A stretch of DNA of 16,441 bases. Origin: RGIG4103 sp045644605. Its GTDB lineage: Bacteria > Bacillota > Clostridia > RUG12999. Shown here one piece after another: positions 1-6,149 of the stretch. The number at the start of each line of letters is the position of its first letter. The stretch's first letter is position 1. The notes beneath the pieces are model-generated. The model ran no database searches. It was given only the letters and a program-made list of their open reading frames with translations, and was not told the origin of the DNA. The stretch is from contig JAZRHB010000076.1 in NCBI GenBank assembly GCA_045644605.1, positions 1 through 16,441 on the forward strand, written 5' to 3'. Made by a program: the position numbers and the translations under genes.

Positions 1-566
1 GTAAGACCTTTCGGCATAGAGCTCATCATATCGGGGTCAACAAAAGCAACAACAGGTATGTCGTGAGGGTCAACACAAACCATTTTACGGTTATTTTCAG
101 CATCTGTAATAACGTAGTTGATTGTAACTTCGGCTGCTGTACCTGCAGTTGTCGGAACTGCGAAAATCGGTACGCATTTATTTTTTGTATCTGCAACACC
201 TTCAAGGCTTCTTACATCAGCAAATTCAGGGTTGTTGATGATTATACCAACAGCTTTTGCTGTGTCCATTGAAGAACCGCCGCCGATTGCAACGATATAA
301 TCTGCATCAGCTTTTTTGAAAGCTTCAACGCCTGCCTGAACGTTTTCGATTGTCGGGTTGGGTTTAATATCGGAAAAGACGTCGTAGGGAAGACCTGCCA
401 CTTCAAGAACATCAAGAACTTTTTTTGAAATTCCGAGTTTGATAAGGTCAGGGTCGGAACAAACAAGAGCTTTTTTAAATCCTCTTGCTTTTGCTTCTGT
501 TGCAATTGCTTCAATTGCACCTGCGCCGTGGTAAGATGTTTCGTTTAAGATAAATCTGTTTGCCAT
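1..566 (-). CDS. fucO: Lactaldehyde reductase (iron-dependent group III alcohol dehydrogenase), 5' part only
   Basis: This is the N-terminal 188 residues of an iron-activated alcohol dehydrogenase; the rest lies beyond the left edge. It opens MANRFILNETSYHGAGAIEA and keeps long stretches I recognise from E. coli FucO, such as NNPEFADVRSLEG, VPTTAGTAAEVTINYVITD and VCVDPHDIPVVAF. Residues 95-98 (GGGS, then D101) form the dinucleotide phosphate-binding loop, and D38 sits where NAD preference is set in this family. The iron ligands (one Asp, three His) would fall past the edge and cannot be checked. FucO reduces L-lactaldehyde to (S)-1,2-propanediol with NADH during anaerobic fucose or rhamnose breakdown. 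The ATG at 564-566 follows AGGAGG at 575-580 by 8 nt. A strong promoter at 611-639 suggests its own transcript. The family match is certain. The lactaldehyde assignment rests on close similarity to FucO; a related propanediol or butanol dehydrogenase role is the alternative. Confidence 0.9.
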   Translation of the reverse strand, partial: MANRFILNETSYHGAGAIEAIATEAKARGFKKALVCSDPDLIKLGISKKVLDVLEVAGLPYDVFSDIKPNPTIENVQAGVEAFKKADADYIVAIGGGSSMDTAKAVGIIINNPEFADVRSLEGVADTKNKCVPIFAVPTTAGTAAEVTINYVITDAENNRKMVCVDPHDIPVVAFVDPDMMSSMPKGL

Positions 567-610
567 TTAAAATTCCTCCTTAAAGGTTTTTTATTTCTTT
601 TGACACCTAT

Positions 611-639
611 ATAATACCACTTTGTTAAATTTTTGTCAA
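611..639 (-). promoter_or_regulatory. Sigma-A-type promoter for fucO
   Basis: On the minus strand the -35 box TTGACA (634-639, perfect consensus) and the -10 box TATTAT (611-616, 5 of 6) are separated by exactly 17 nt. Transcription should start about 7 nt further on, leaving a leader of roughly 40 nt before the fucO start at 566. It lies just downstream of the terminator at 665-694, so fucO is insulated from anything read from the right. Confidence 0.85.
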
Positions 640-664
640 TAGTTTTTTTGGATAAAATTTACAT

Positions 665-694
665 AAAAAAGGGAACGGAAAAATCCGTTCCCTT
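665..694 (-). terminator. Intrinsic terminator, minus strand, with no intact gene feeding it
   Basis: An 11-bp perfect stem (arms 669-679 and 684-694) with a 4-nt loop is followed on the minus strand by six T residues ending at 665. This is a textbook rho-independent terminator for transcription moving right to left. The next gene to its right (start 903) runs in the opposite direction, so the terminator serves no complete gene in view. It directly follows the short frame ending at 699. Confidence 0.8.
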
Positions 695-698
695 CGAA

Positions 699-771
699 TT
701 ATTTAATTGTAGCTTTGATTGTATCAGCAATGCTTTCCGCACTGCTCGCGAATCCATTCCTGGTGACCGAT
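699..771 (-). pseudogene. Possible 3' remnant of a minus-strand gene
   Basis: A minus-strand frame ends in SAESIADTIKATIK with a TAA stop at 699-701, five bases before the terminator stem at 694. Stop followed closely by terminator is the usual end of a real gene, and the peptide has an ordinary amphipathic C-terminal-helix composition. The frame can be followed for only about 24 plausible codons (to roughly 771). Beyond that lies a short palindrome (772-789), then the promoter and start of the opposite-strand oxidoreductase. I infer that the 5' part was lost by deletion or replacement. The parent family is not recognised. It could also be a chance frame, so confidence is low. Confidence 0.3.
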
Positions 772-839
772 AAGAGAAATGTTTCTCTTTTGATTCGATT
801 ATATACCTGTAAAACCAAAATATCAAGAGTAAATTTATA

Positions 840-868
840 TTGATTTTGAAAGGGGGTTGTGGTATAAT
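840..868 (+). promoter_or_regulatory. Promoter for the FAD-dependent oxidoreductase gene
   Basis: The -35 box TTGATT (840-845) and a perfect -10 box TATAAT (863-868) are spaced 17 nt apart, with TGG just before the -10 box (extended -10). Predicted transcription starts near 875, leaving about 28 nt before the ATG at 903. This excludes the in-frame ATG at 867, which lies inside the -10 box. The rest of the gene-free stretch 567-902 holds the fucO promoter, the orphan terminator, the remnant at 699-771 and an 8-bp palindrome at 772-789 (arms AAGAGAAA and TTTCTCTT). That palindrome is flanked by CGAATC (749-754) and GATTCG (792-797), which could be an operator, but this is not established. Confidence 0.8.
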
Positions 869-902
869 GAAATTTAGAAACACAGATTGTGGAGTAAATA
901 AT

Positions 903-2102
903 ATGTTTGTACAGGAAAATATAAAAACTAAGGTTGCAAAAGAATTTGATGTAGCAGTATGTGGTGGTGGGTTTGCCGGCATATCTGCTGCTCTTGCTGC
1001 TGCAAGGCAAGGCAAGAAGGTAGTTCTTTTTGAAAAACAGTTTATACTTGGGGGACTTGGAACAGCCGGCATTGTGACTTTTTATCTTCCTCTTTGTGAT
1101 GGATACGGTCATCAAGTATCTTTCGGTATTGCAGAGGAACTTTTACGACTATCAATTACACATGGGGCAGAGGATAAATATCCTGAAAACTGGATTACTG
1201 AAAATGGCTCAAGAGGAGAAAAAGATAAAAGATTTGAAGTACAGTATAACCCACAGATTTTTGCTATACTTTCAGAAAAACTATTGATGGATGCAGGTGT
1301 TAAAATTCTTTATGGTACATATGCTGTTGGAGTGAGCGTACAAGAGAAAAAAATATCACATATTATAACAGAAAATAAATCCGGAAGAGTGGCATATAAA
1401 GTAAAATCCGTAGTTGATGCAACAGGGGATTGTGATATTGCAAAATTCGCAAATGCACCAACGGATACTTTCAATCAGGGGAATGTTCTTGCAGCGTGGT
1501 ATTATTCTTTGGGTAAAGCGGGATATAAATTGAATATGTTGGGATGTTCTGATATTCCCGAGGAAGAAAAAACAGAAGAAAACAAAGTAGAAGCGCTTAT
1601 TAATAAGAGATTTGGCGGTCTTGATGGCGAAGAGTTGTCGGAGCAAATGTGCCTGTCGCATCAATCGACATATAATGATTTTCTGAAAAAGAGACAGGAC
1701 GATTGCGAATTAATTCCAATAACAATAGCCACAACACCTCAAATAAGAATGACGAGAAAAATAGTTGGCGAATATGTTCTTTCAGACAAAGAACTGCATA
1801 CATATTTCGAGGATTCTATAGGTATGGTGCCCAATTGGAAGAAAAGGGGACCAATATATGAGGTGCCATTCAGAACTCTTTACAGCTCAAAGATAAAAAA
1901 TTTGATTTGCGCCGGAAGATGCACGTCTGTGAATGAAACCATGTGGGACATTATGAGAGTTATTCCATGTTGTGCCGTAACCGGTCAAGCTGCAGGAACT
2001 GCCGCAGCCATGACTGATGATTTTTCAACCCTCAATGTAAAGGAACTTCAAGATGCATTAAAAAATAGCGGTGTCATTCTCCACGAAAAAGATATTATTT
2101 AA
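903..2102 (+). CDS. FAD-dependent oxidoreductase (FAD_oxidored family)
   Basis: A 399-residue flavoprotein. Residues 15-44 form the N-terminal Rossmann fold: a beta strand, GGGFAG (21-26) as the GxGxxG dinucleotide loop, and E44 as the expected FAD-ribose ligand. VVDATGD (170-176) and the C-terminal ICAGRC (335-340) and GQAAGTAAA (361-369) segments match the conserved second FAD-contact regions of this family. The family is common beside sugar-catabolism genes, but its substrates are mostly unknown. No signal peptide or membrane segment is seen, so it is probably cytoplasmic. The ATG at 903 is chosen because GGAG (891-894) lies 8 nt upstream and upstream in-frame starts fall in or before the promoter. 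It is followed by a Gfo/Idh/MocA gene on the same strand, and the pair ends at the terminator at 3349-3393, so both probably act on one carbohydrate or polyol. ATA and AGA codons are frequent. The family call is firm; the reaction is unknown. Confidence 0.88.
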   Translation: MFVQENIKTKVAKEFDVAVCGGGFAGISAALAAARQGKKVVLFEKQFILGGLGTAGIVTFYLPLCDGYGHQVSFGIAEELLRLSITHGAEDKYPENWITENGSRGEKDKRFEVQYNPQIFAILSEKLLMDAGVKILYGTYAVGVSVQEKKISHIITENKSGRVAYKVKSVVDATGDCDIAKFANAPTDTFNQGNVLAAWYYSLGKAGYKLNMLGCSDIPEEEKTEENKVEALINKRFGGLDGEELSEQMCLSHQSTYNDFLKKRQDDCELIPITIATTPQIRMTRKIVGEYVLSDKELHTYFEDSIGMVPNWKKRGPIYEVPFRTLYSSKIKNLICAGRCTSVNETMWDIMRVIPCCAVTGQAAGTAAAMTDDFSTLNVKELQDALKNSGVILHEKDII

Positions 2103-2313
2103 AATTACTGGCATCTAAATCGTTCGCTGATTCCAGAGGGTTCGATATTCTGGCAGGAGATGTAAACTAGCCTGCAGTTATGACTCAGCTTAAAAAATAG
2201 GGTATGATAACTGGGTGGCGGCTGAAATGATTCTGCCTTACACCAATTATACTGAAACAATTATTTATAACATATCCAACGCAATGGATAAAATATTAGG
2301 GAGGAAATTAAAA
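2103..2313 (+). other. Intergenic stretch with possible decayed coding sequence
   Basis: The 211-nt gap separates two same-strand genes and has no clear terminator. One frame (2105-2228) reads as plausible protein interrupted by amber codons at 2168 and 2198, with pieces such as ADSRGFDILAGDVN and PAVMTQLKK. Another frame (from 2194 into the next gene) reads DNWVAAEMILPYTNYTE. Either could be an old gene remnant, but I recognise neither, and chance is possible. TATGAT at 2203-2208 resembles a -10 box without a good -35 partner. Confidence 0.25.
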
Positions 2314-3339
2314 ATGCTTAAAGTTGGTATTGTGGGGTGCGGCCGTATTTTTACCATGCATGCAACAAGTGCTCACCACCTTGAAAACGCACAAATTGTT
2401 GGTGTTTGTGATATTAAAAGGGACAGAGCCGACAAAGCTGCAAAAAAATATAATTGCAAGGCATATTATGACTATAAAGAACTGATAAATAAGGAAAACA
2501 TTGATGTTGTGCATGTGTGTGTACCTCATTATCTGCACACGATTATTTCAAAATATGCCATTGAAGCAGGGGTACATGTTCTTTGTGAAAAACCTATGAG
2601 CATAAAATATGAAGATGCTCTTCAGAATGTTTTGCTTGCAGAGGAAAAAGGCGTAAAATACGGTATTATTTTTCAGTGCAGATATAATGATTCGGCAAAA
2701 CTGGTTAAAGAAAAAATTGAAGATGGCACACTTGGCAAAATTATTTCTGCAAGAGTGGTGCTTACATGGTACAGACCGGCGGAGCATTACAGCTTATCCG
2801 ACTGGAAAGGCACATGGGAAAAAGAGGGTGGCGGCGTTTTAATAGACCAGGCAATTCATTCTATTGACCTTGCAAACTGGTTTATAAATGACGAGGTAGA
2901 TACTGTTCAGGCACATTTATCAAACAGGGGACACTCCATTATGGAGGTTGAAGACACTGCCGAAGGCTTTATCAAGTATAAAGGTGGAGCAACTCTCGGC
3001 TTTTGGGCAATGAATAACTACGGTTGTGATGAACCAATTGAAATCAGACTTTTCTGCGAAAACGGCAAGGTAACTATGGATTATGACAACGCAGAAATTA
3101 TCTTAAATGACGGACAGCGCTTTTCAGCAAAAACTACCATAGACCCAGATGTGGTTTATGAAGAAGGTAAGATCTATTGGGGATTTCAGCATGTCCGTGA
3201 AATTGCAGATTTTTATGATGCAATTGAAAATGATAGAGAACCGACTATAAGCGGTAGAGAAGCTCTGAAAATCCAAAAGTTAATTTGCGATATTTACGAA
3301 AAGGGGACTAAAAATTTTGAAAGAAATTTAATGGATTAA
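2314..3339 (+). CDS. Gfo/Idh/MocA-family NAD(P)-dependent oxidoreductase
   Basis: A 341-residue protein of usual length for the family. The N-terminal Rossmann domain (1-120) begins with VGIVGCGRIF; the G8-x-G10 loop binds NAD(P). EKP at 92-94 is the family signature carrying the catalytic lysine K93. The C-terminal alpha/beta domain has GGGVLIDQAIHSIDL (172-186), where D178 and H182 occupy the usual catalytic Asp/His positions. Members oxidise or reduce sugars, inositols and sugar derivatives using nicotinamide cofactor; the substrate here cannot be told. The ATG at 2314 is preferred because GGAGG (2300-2304) stands 9 nt upstream; a GTG at 2215 would add 33 residues ahead of the Rossmann strand and lacks family support. 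It follows the flavoprotein gene and is terminated at 3349-3393. A cytoplasmic oxidoreductase pair for a carbohydrate is the likely context, by inference. Confidence 0.9.
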   Translation: MLKVGIVGCGRIFTMHATSAHHLENAQIVGVCDIKRDRADKAAKKYNCKAYYDYKELINKENIDVVHVCVPHYLHTIISKYAIEAGVHVLCEKPMSIKYEDALQNVLLAEEKGVKYGIIFQCRYNDSAKLVKEKIEDGTLGKIISARVVLTWYRPAEHYSLSDWKGTWEKEGGGVLIDQAIHSIDLANWFINDEVDTVQAHLSNRGHSIMEVEDTAEGFIKYKGGATLGFWAMNNYGCDEPIEIRLFCENGKVTMDYDNAEIILNDGQRFSAKTTIDPDVVYEEGKIYWGFQHVREIADFYDAIENDREPTISGREALKIQKLICDIYEKGTKNFERNLMD

Positions 3340-3348
3340 ACATTTGAG

Positions 3349-3393
3349 AAGGGGCTGTAGCAAAAGGATTTTCTTTTTGCTACAGCCCCTTTT
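3349..3393 (+). terminator. Hairpin terminator after the Gfo/Idh gene, also the left end of a repeat element
   Basis: A perfect 17-bp stem (3349-3365 with 3375-3391) and a 9-nt loop are followed by TTTT (3390-3393), 9 nt after the Gfo/Idh stop. It should end plus-strand transcription. The same 17-bp right arm recurs at 3643-3659, so the hairpin is at the same time one end of the element described next. Confidence 0.75.
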
Positions 3394-3659
3394 GGGGCGA
3401 AAGAAAAATTGTGCAGAATGGACAAACTGAAGTCGGGAAAGGCTTTCAAAGCCTTTCCCGACCATGCCTGACGGCGTACAAAGGTACGCCAAGCGGTGAA
3501 GTTTGTTCATAGCATAAAGCAATAATATAGTGAAATTCGTCAAATGACGAATTTCTACATCTGTTTTTTTATTTCATTATAAAAACTGTTAGATTTAAAC
3601 AGCTTTATACCGAAATAATTTATGCTTTATTCGGTCTGTGCATTTTGCTACAGCCCCTT
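3349..3659. repeat. Hairpin-rich element of about 311 bp with 17-bp terminal inverted repeats (MITE-like)
   Basis: The left end AAGGGGCTGTAGCAAAA (3349-3365) is the exact reverse complement of the right end (3643-3659), and an extra copy of the right end lies at 3375-3391. Between them are consecutive perfect hairpins: 3432-3462 (14-bp stem, 3-nt loop), 3473-3490 (7-bp stem, loop AAAG) and 3532-3555 (11-bp stem, 2-nt loop). A looser one lies at about 3609-3635. AGCATAAA (3511-3518) also pairs with 3619-3626. There is no credible coding frame. The structure fits a non-autonomous mobile element or a dispersed palindromic repeat. I saw no clear target-site duplication and no transposase, and I cannot name the family. 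Confidence 0.55.
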
Positions 3660-3672
3660 TTTTGCTTTTATG

Positions 3673-3681
3673 TGGTATAAT
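3673..3681 (+). promoter_or_regulatory. Extended -10 promoter for the AEC permease gene
   Basis: TGG followed by a perfect TATAAT (3676-3681) makes an extended -10 element. No TTGACA-like -35 box is present 16-18 nt upstream, where the sequence is the C-rich end of the repeat element (GCCCCT). Transcription would start near 3688, giving a leader of about 90 nt that includes the small hairpins at 3709-3761. Confidence 0.55.
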
Positions 3682-3761
3682 GAGTTTGTAAAGAAAACTC
3701 AATGAATTGCCTTACGGCATGAATTGAAATCAAAGATTTAATGAATTGCACCTTGCGGTGC
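3682..3761 (+). repeat. Leader made of four short hairpins joined by ATGAATTG linkers
   Basis: The linker ATGAATTG occurs three times (3702-3709, 3719-3726, 3741-3748). Between the copies sit small palindromes: GAGTTT/AAACTC (3682-3700), GCC-TTAC-GGC (3709-3718), AAATC-AAA-GATTT (3727-3739) and GCACC-TTGC-GGTGC (3748-3761). Their centres are about 20 nt apart. The last hairpin ends 3 nt before the GGAAAGGA ribosome binding site (3765-3772) of the permease gene. The arms differ while the linkers are identical, which points to selection for structure or to a repeat family rather than simple duplication. Confidence 0.55.
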
Positions 3762-3780
3762 GTTGGAAAGGAATTTAGTT

Positions 3781-4695
3781 ATGGCAGGAACACTATTTTA
3801 TAAAATACTTCAGCTTTTTGCTGTTATGGTATGCGGGTTTGGGGTTGTAAAACTAAAGGTGGTAAAAAGCGGGGAGAGTACGCTTCTTTCAAAGCTGTGT
3901 CTTTATCTTTTTATGCCCGCGGCAATTTTAAATGCGTTTGATATGGATATAACACCGGAAATACTTCGCGGAATTCTTGTTTCGGTGCTTGTGGCGGTGC
4001 TTGCGCATATACTTCTTCTTGTGCTTGATGCAATATATAAAAAATGCGGGGCAGGTGCGGTTGAGCGTACATCTGTTATGTACCCCAACGCCGGAAATCT
4101 TGTAATCCCGATTGTGTCATATGTGCTCGGAGCCGAATGGGTAATCTACACCTGTGCATATATGTCCGTTCAGCAAATACTTATATGGACACACGGCGCG
4201 GGAATGTATAAAAAAGAAAATATAAGCATAAAGAAAATAATTTTCAATCCCAATATAATAGCAATTGCAATTGGTGTTGTGATGATAGCGTTTTCACTTC
4301 GTCTGCCCACATTTGCAAAAGAGGTTATATCGTCGCTCGGCACAATGGTAGGAAATGCCGGAATGCTTATTGCCGGTATGCTTGCCGCAAAGCTTGATTT
4401 CGGGAAAGCACTTAAAGAAAAACGGCTTTACATAGTAATGTTTATGCGCCTTATCCTGTGTCCGCTTCTCATTTTCGGAGTGATTAAAGCGGTAAGTATG
4501 TTTGTTACCGGTATGGATAATGTTCTTCTTATTTCGTATGTCGCATGTATGACGCCACCTGCCGCAACGGTACTTCAGTTTGCGCAGGTAAATGAAACGG
4601 ATGTGGATTTTGCCGTTTCGGCAAATATAATAAATACCATAGCGTGCACCCTCACAATGCCACTGCTCGTAATGCTGTTTTTGAGGTTTATATAA
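3781..4695 (+). CDS. AEC-family (auxin efflux carrier-like) permease
   Basis: A 304-residue very hydrophobic protein with about eight to ten predicted membrane segments (clear ones near residues 7-27, 42-60, 68-88 and 155-176, and several between 195 and 304). The conserved NAGNLVIPIV motif in the first half and the proline-containing TPPAATVLQFAQ segment near residue 260 are typical of the AEC/membrane-transport-protein family. Bacterial members export or exchange small organic acids such as malate or malonate; the substrate here is unknown. The ATG at 3781 is chosen because GGAAAGGA (3765-3772) stands 8 nt upstream; the TTG at 3763 would overlap that site. The gene is monocistronic, converges on tuf, and shares the terminator at 4801-4826. 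Its 5' flank is the MITE-like element and its 3' flank the palindromic element at 4697, so it sits in a repeat-rich island. Confidence 0.88.
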   Translation: MAGTLFYKILQLFAVMVCGFGVVKLKVVKSGESTLLSKLCLYLFMPAAILNAFDMDITPEILRGILVSVLVAVLAHILLLVLDAIYKKCGAGAVERTSVMYPNAGNLVIPIVSYVLGAEWVIYTCAYMSVQQILIWTHGAGMYKKENISIKKIIFNPNIIAIAIGVVMIAFSLRLPTFAKEVISSLGTMVGNAGMLIAGMLAAKLDFGKALKEKRLYIVMFMRLILCPLLIFGVIKAVSMFVTGMDNVLLISYVACMTPPAATVLQFAQVNETDVDFAVSANIINTIACTLTMPLLVMLFLRFI

Positions 4696-4696
4696 A

Positions 4697-4789
4697 AAGG
4701 CTCCCTTGTGCAAAGGGAGCTGTCGAGCATATGCGAGACTGAGGGATTGTAATGACAATCTGCCCCCTCCCTTTACACAAGGGAGGCTT
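4697..4789. repeat. 93-bp palindromic element with 23-bp imperfect inverted ends
   Basis: The left arm 4697-4719 (AAGGCTCCCTTGTGCAAAGG and 3 more bases) and the right arm 4767-4789 are reverse complements with only two mismatches. Each arm also folds on itself (CTCCCTT with AAGGGAG). The centre adds GGGATTGT/ACAATC around 4743-4760. It starts one base after the permease stop codon and ends just before the shared terminator. It has no coding capacity and looks like a small dispersed palindromic element. Its effect could be on the 3' end of the permease mRNA. Confidence 0.6.
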
Positions 4790-4793
4790 CTGC

Positions 4794-4829
4794 ATAAAAA
4801 AATCCCGCAGGAAACCCTGCGGGATTTTT
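4794..4829. terminator. Bidirectional intrinsic terminator between the AEC gene and tuf
   Basis: A perfect 11-bp G+C-rich stem (4801-4811 with 4816-4826, loop AAAC) is flanked by an A tract on the left (4794-4802) and a T tract on the right (4825-4829). It can therefore terminate on both strands. On the minus strand it comes 25 nt after the tuf stop and closes the rpoBC-str block; on the plus strand it closes the permease gene. Confidence 0.9.
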
Positions 4830-4850
4830 ATTATTTAAGATAGACTTAAA

Positions 4851-6053
4851 TTATTCGTTGATTTCAGTAACGATACCGGAACCTACTGTACGTCCACCTT
4901 CACGGATAGCGAAACGGAGACCGTCTTCGATAGCGATAGGTGTGATAAGTTCAACGCCGATTGTTACGTTATCGCCAGGCATACACATTTCTGTTCCTTC
5001 CGGAAGAGAGATAACGCCTGTAACGTCAGTTGTTCTGAAATAGAACTGAGGTCTGTAGTTGTTGAAGAAAGGAGTATGACGTCCGCCTTCTTCTTTCTTA
5101 AGGATGTAAACCTGACCTTTGAATTTTGTGTGCGGGTTGATTGAACCCGGTTTAGAAAGAACCTGTCCTCTTTCGATTTCTTTCTTATCTATACCACGGA
5201 GAAGAGCACCGATGTTGTCCCCAGCCTGTGCGCTGTCAAGGAGTTTTCTGAACATTTCGATACCTGTAACAACGAGTTTTCTGCTTTCGTCTGTAAGACC
5301 AACGAGTTCAACTTCGTCCTGAACTTTAAGTTCGCCTCTTTCAACTCTACCTGTAGCAACTGTACCACGACCTGTGATAGAGAATACGTCTTCGACAGGC
5401 ATAAGGAACGGTTTATCTGTTGCACGGTCAGGATCCGGAATGTAACTGTCAACAGCGTCCATGAGTTCGATTACAGGAGCGTAAGTCGGGTCATTTCTGT
5501 CTGTAGATGAACATTCGAGAATGCTGAGAGCTGAACCTTTGATGATAGGTGTGTCGTCTCCCGGGAATTCATATTCGCTGAGGAGGTCACGAACTTCCAT
5601 TTCAACGAGTTCAAGAAGTTCTTCGTCATCAACCTGGTCAACTTTGTTAAGGAATACAACGATGTACGGAACACCAACCTGACGAGCAAGAAGAATGTGT
5701 TCACGTGTCTGCGGCATCGGACCGTCAGCTGCAGATACAACGAGGATAGCACCGTCCATCTGAGCAGCACCTGTGATCATGTTTTTAACATAGTCAGCAT
5801 GTCCGGGGCAGTCAACGTGTGCATAGTGTCTTTTGTCTGTTTCGTATTCAACGTGTGATGTAGAGATAGTGATACCTCTTTCTCTTTCTTCAGGAGCTTT
5901 GTCGATCATGTCGTAAGCTGTGAATTCAGCTTTACCGTCCATACCGAGAACTTTTGTGATAGCTGCTGTAAGAGATGTTTTACCATGGTCAACGTGACCG
6001 ATAGTACCGATATTTACGTGGGGTTTGGTTCTTTCAAACTTAGCCTTTGCCAT
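4851..6053 (-). CDS. tuf: Translation elongation factor Tu
   Basis: EF-Tu is the GTPase that carries aminoacyl-tRNA to the ribosomal A site. The 400-residue product is full length. The G domain shows G1 GHVDHGKT (19-26), the switch I sequence ERERGITI (56-63), G3 DCPGH (81-85), G4 NKVD (136-139) and G5 SAL. Domains 2 and 3 follow, ending GGRTVGSGIVTEINE. The residue after NK is V where E. coli has C, a common variant. An insert CSSTDRNDPTYAPV after the G domain accounts for the few residues above the usual 394-396. The start is the ATG at 6053, since AGAGGAG (6063-6069) is 9 nt upstream and the product begins MAKAKFERTKPHVNIGTIGH; an in-frame ATG at 6140 lies in the promoter. It follows fusA by 96 nt, has its own promoter, and is the last gene of the block. 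Confidence 0.98.
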   Translation of the reverse strand: MAKAKFERTKPHVNIGTIGHVDHGKTSLTAAITKVLGMDGKAEFTAYDMIDKAPEERERGITISTSHVEYETDKRHYAHVDCPGHADYVKNMITGAAQMDGAILVVSAADGPMPQTREHILLARQVGVPYIVVFLNKVDQVDDEELLELVEMEVRDLLSEYEFPGDDTPIIKGSALSILECSSTDRNDPTYAPVIELMDAVDSYIPDPDRATDKPFLMPVEDVFSITGRGTVATGRVERGELKVQDEVELVGLTDESRKLVVTGIEMFRKLLDSAQAGDNIGALLRGIDKKEIERGQVLSKPGSINPHTKFKGQVYILKKEEGGRHTPFFNNYRPQFYFRTTDVTGVISLPEGTEMCMPGDNVTIGVELITPIAIEDGLRFAIREGGRTVGSGIVTEINE

Positions 6054-6111
6054 TTTTAAAATCTCCTCTCTTAATAGAGTGTGCGTTTGCACAAATTCTT
6101 TTATTTTTTTT

Positions 6112-6140
6112 ATTGTATCATAATTGCATTTAAAATGCAA
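6112..6140 (-). promoter_or_regulatory. Internal extended -10 promoter for tuf
   Basis: In the fusA-tuf gap, minus strand, TTGCAT (6135-6140) and TACAAT (6112-6117, 5 of 6) are 17 nt apart, and TGA immediately precedes the -10 box, giving an extended -10. The -35 box is one arm of the palindrome TTGCATTTTAAATGCAA (6124-6140). It would let tuf be made in excess over fusA, as expected for the most abundant factor. There is no terminator in the gap, so read-through from fusA is also likely. Confidence 0.6.
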
Positions 6141-6149
6141 GTATAATTA

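Noticed and set aside
840..902. Longer starts (TTG 840, ATG 867) for the FAD-dependent oxidoreductase
   Set aside because: Both lie in the promoter -35/-10 region, whereas the ATG at 903 has GGAG at the right distance and places the Rossmann strand at the usual N-terminal position.
2215..2313. GTG start at 2215 for the Gfo/Idh gene
   Set aside because: It adds 33 residues before the Rossmann fold; GGAGG at 2300-2304 clearly serves the ATG at 2314.
3328..3543. 71-codon minus-strand frame over the repeat element
   Set aside because: It spans the terminator hairpin and several perfect palindromes, with no ribosome binding site; repeats of this kind open frames by chance.
3682..3761. CRISPR-like array (regular ATGAATTG repeats)
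   Set aside because: Repeats are only 8 nt, the intervals are self-complementary hairpins and not spacers, and no cas gene is near.
3763..3780. TTG start at 3763 for the AEC permease
   Set aside because: The first codons overlap the GGAAAGGA ribosome binding site that is correctly spaced for the ATG at 3781.
4294..4758. 154-codon minus-strand frame opposite the AEC permease gene
   Set aside because: It runs through the 93-bp palindrome and the membrane-protein codons, shows no family features and lacks a ribosome binding site.
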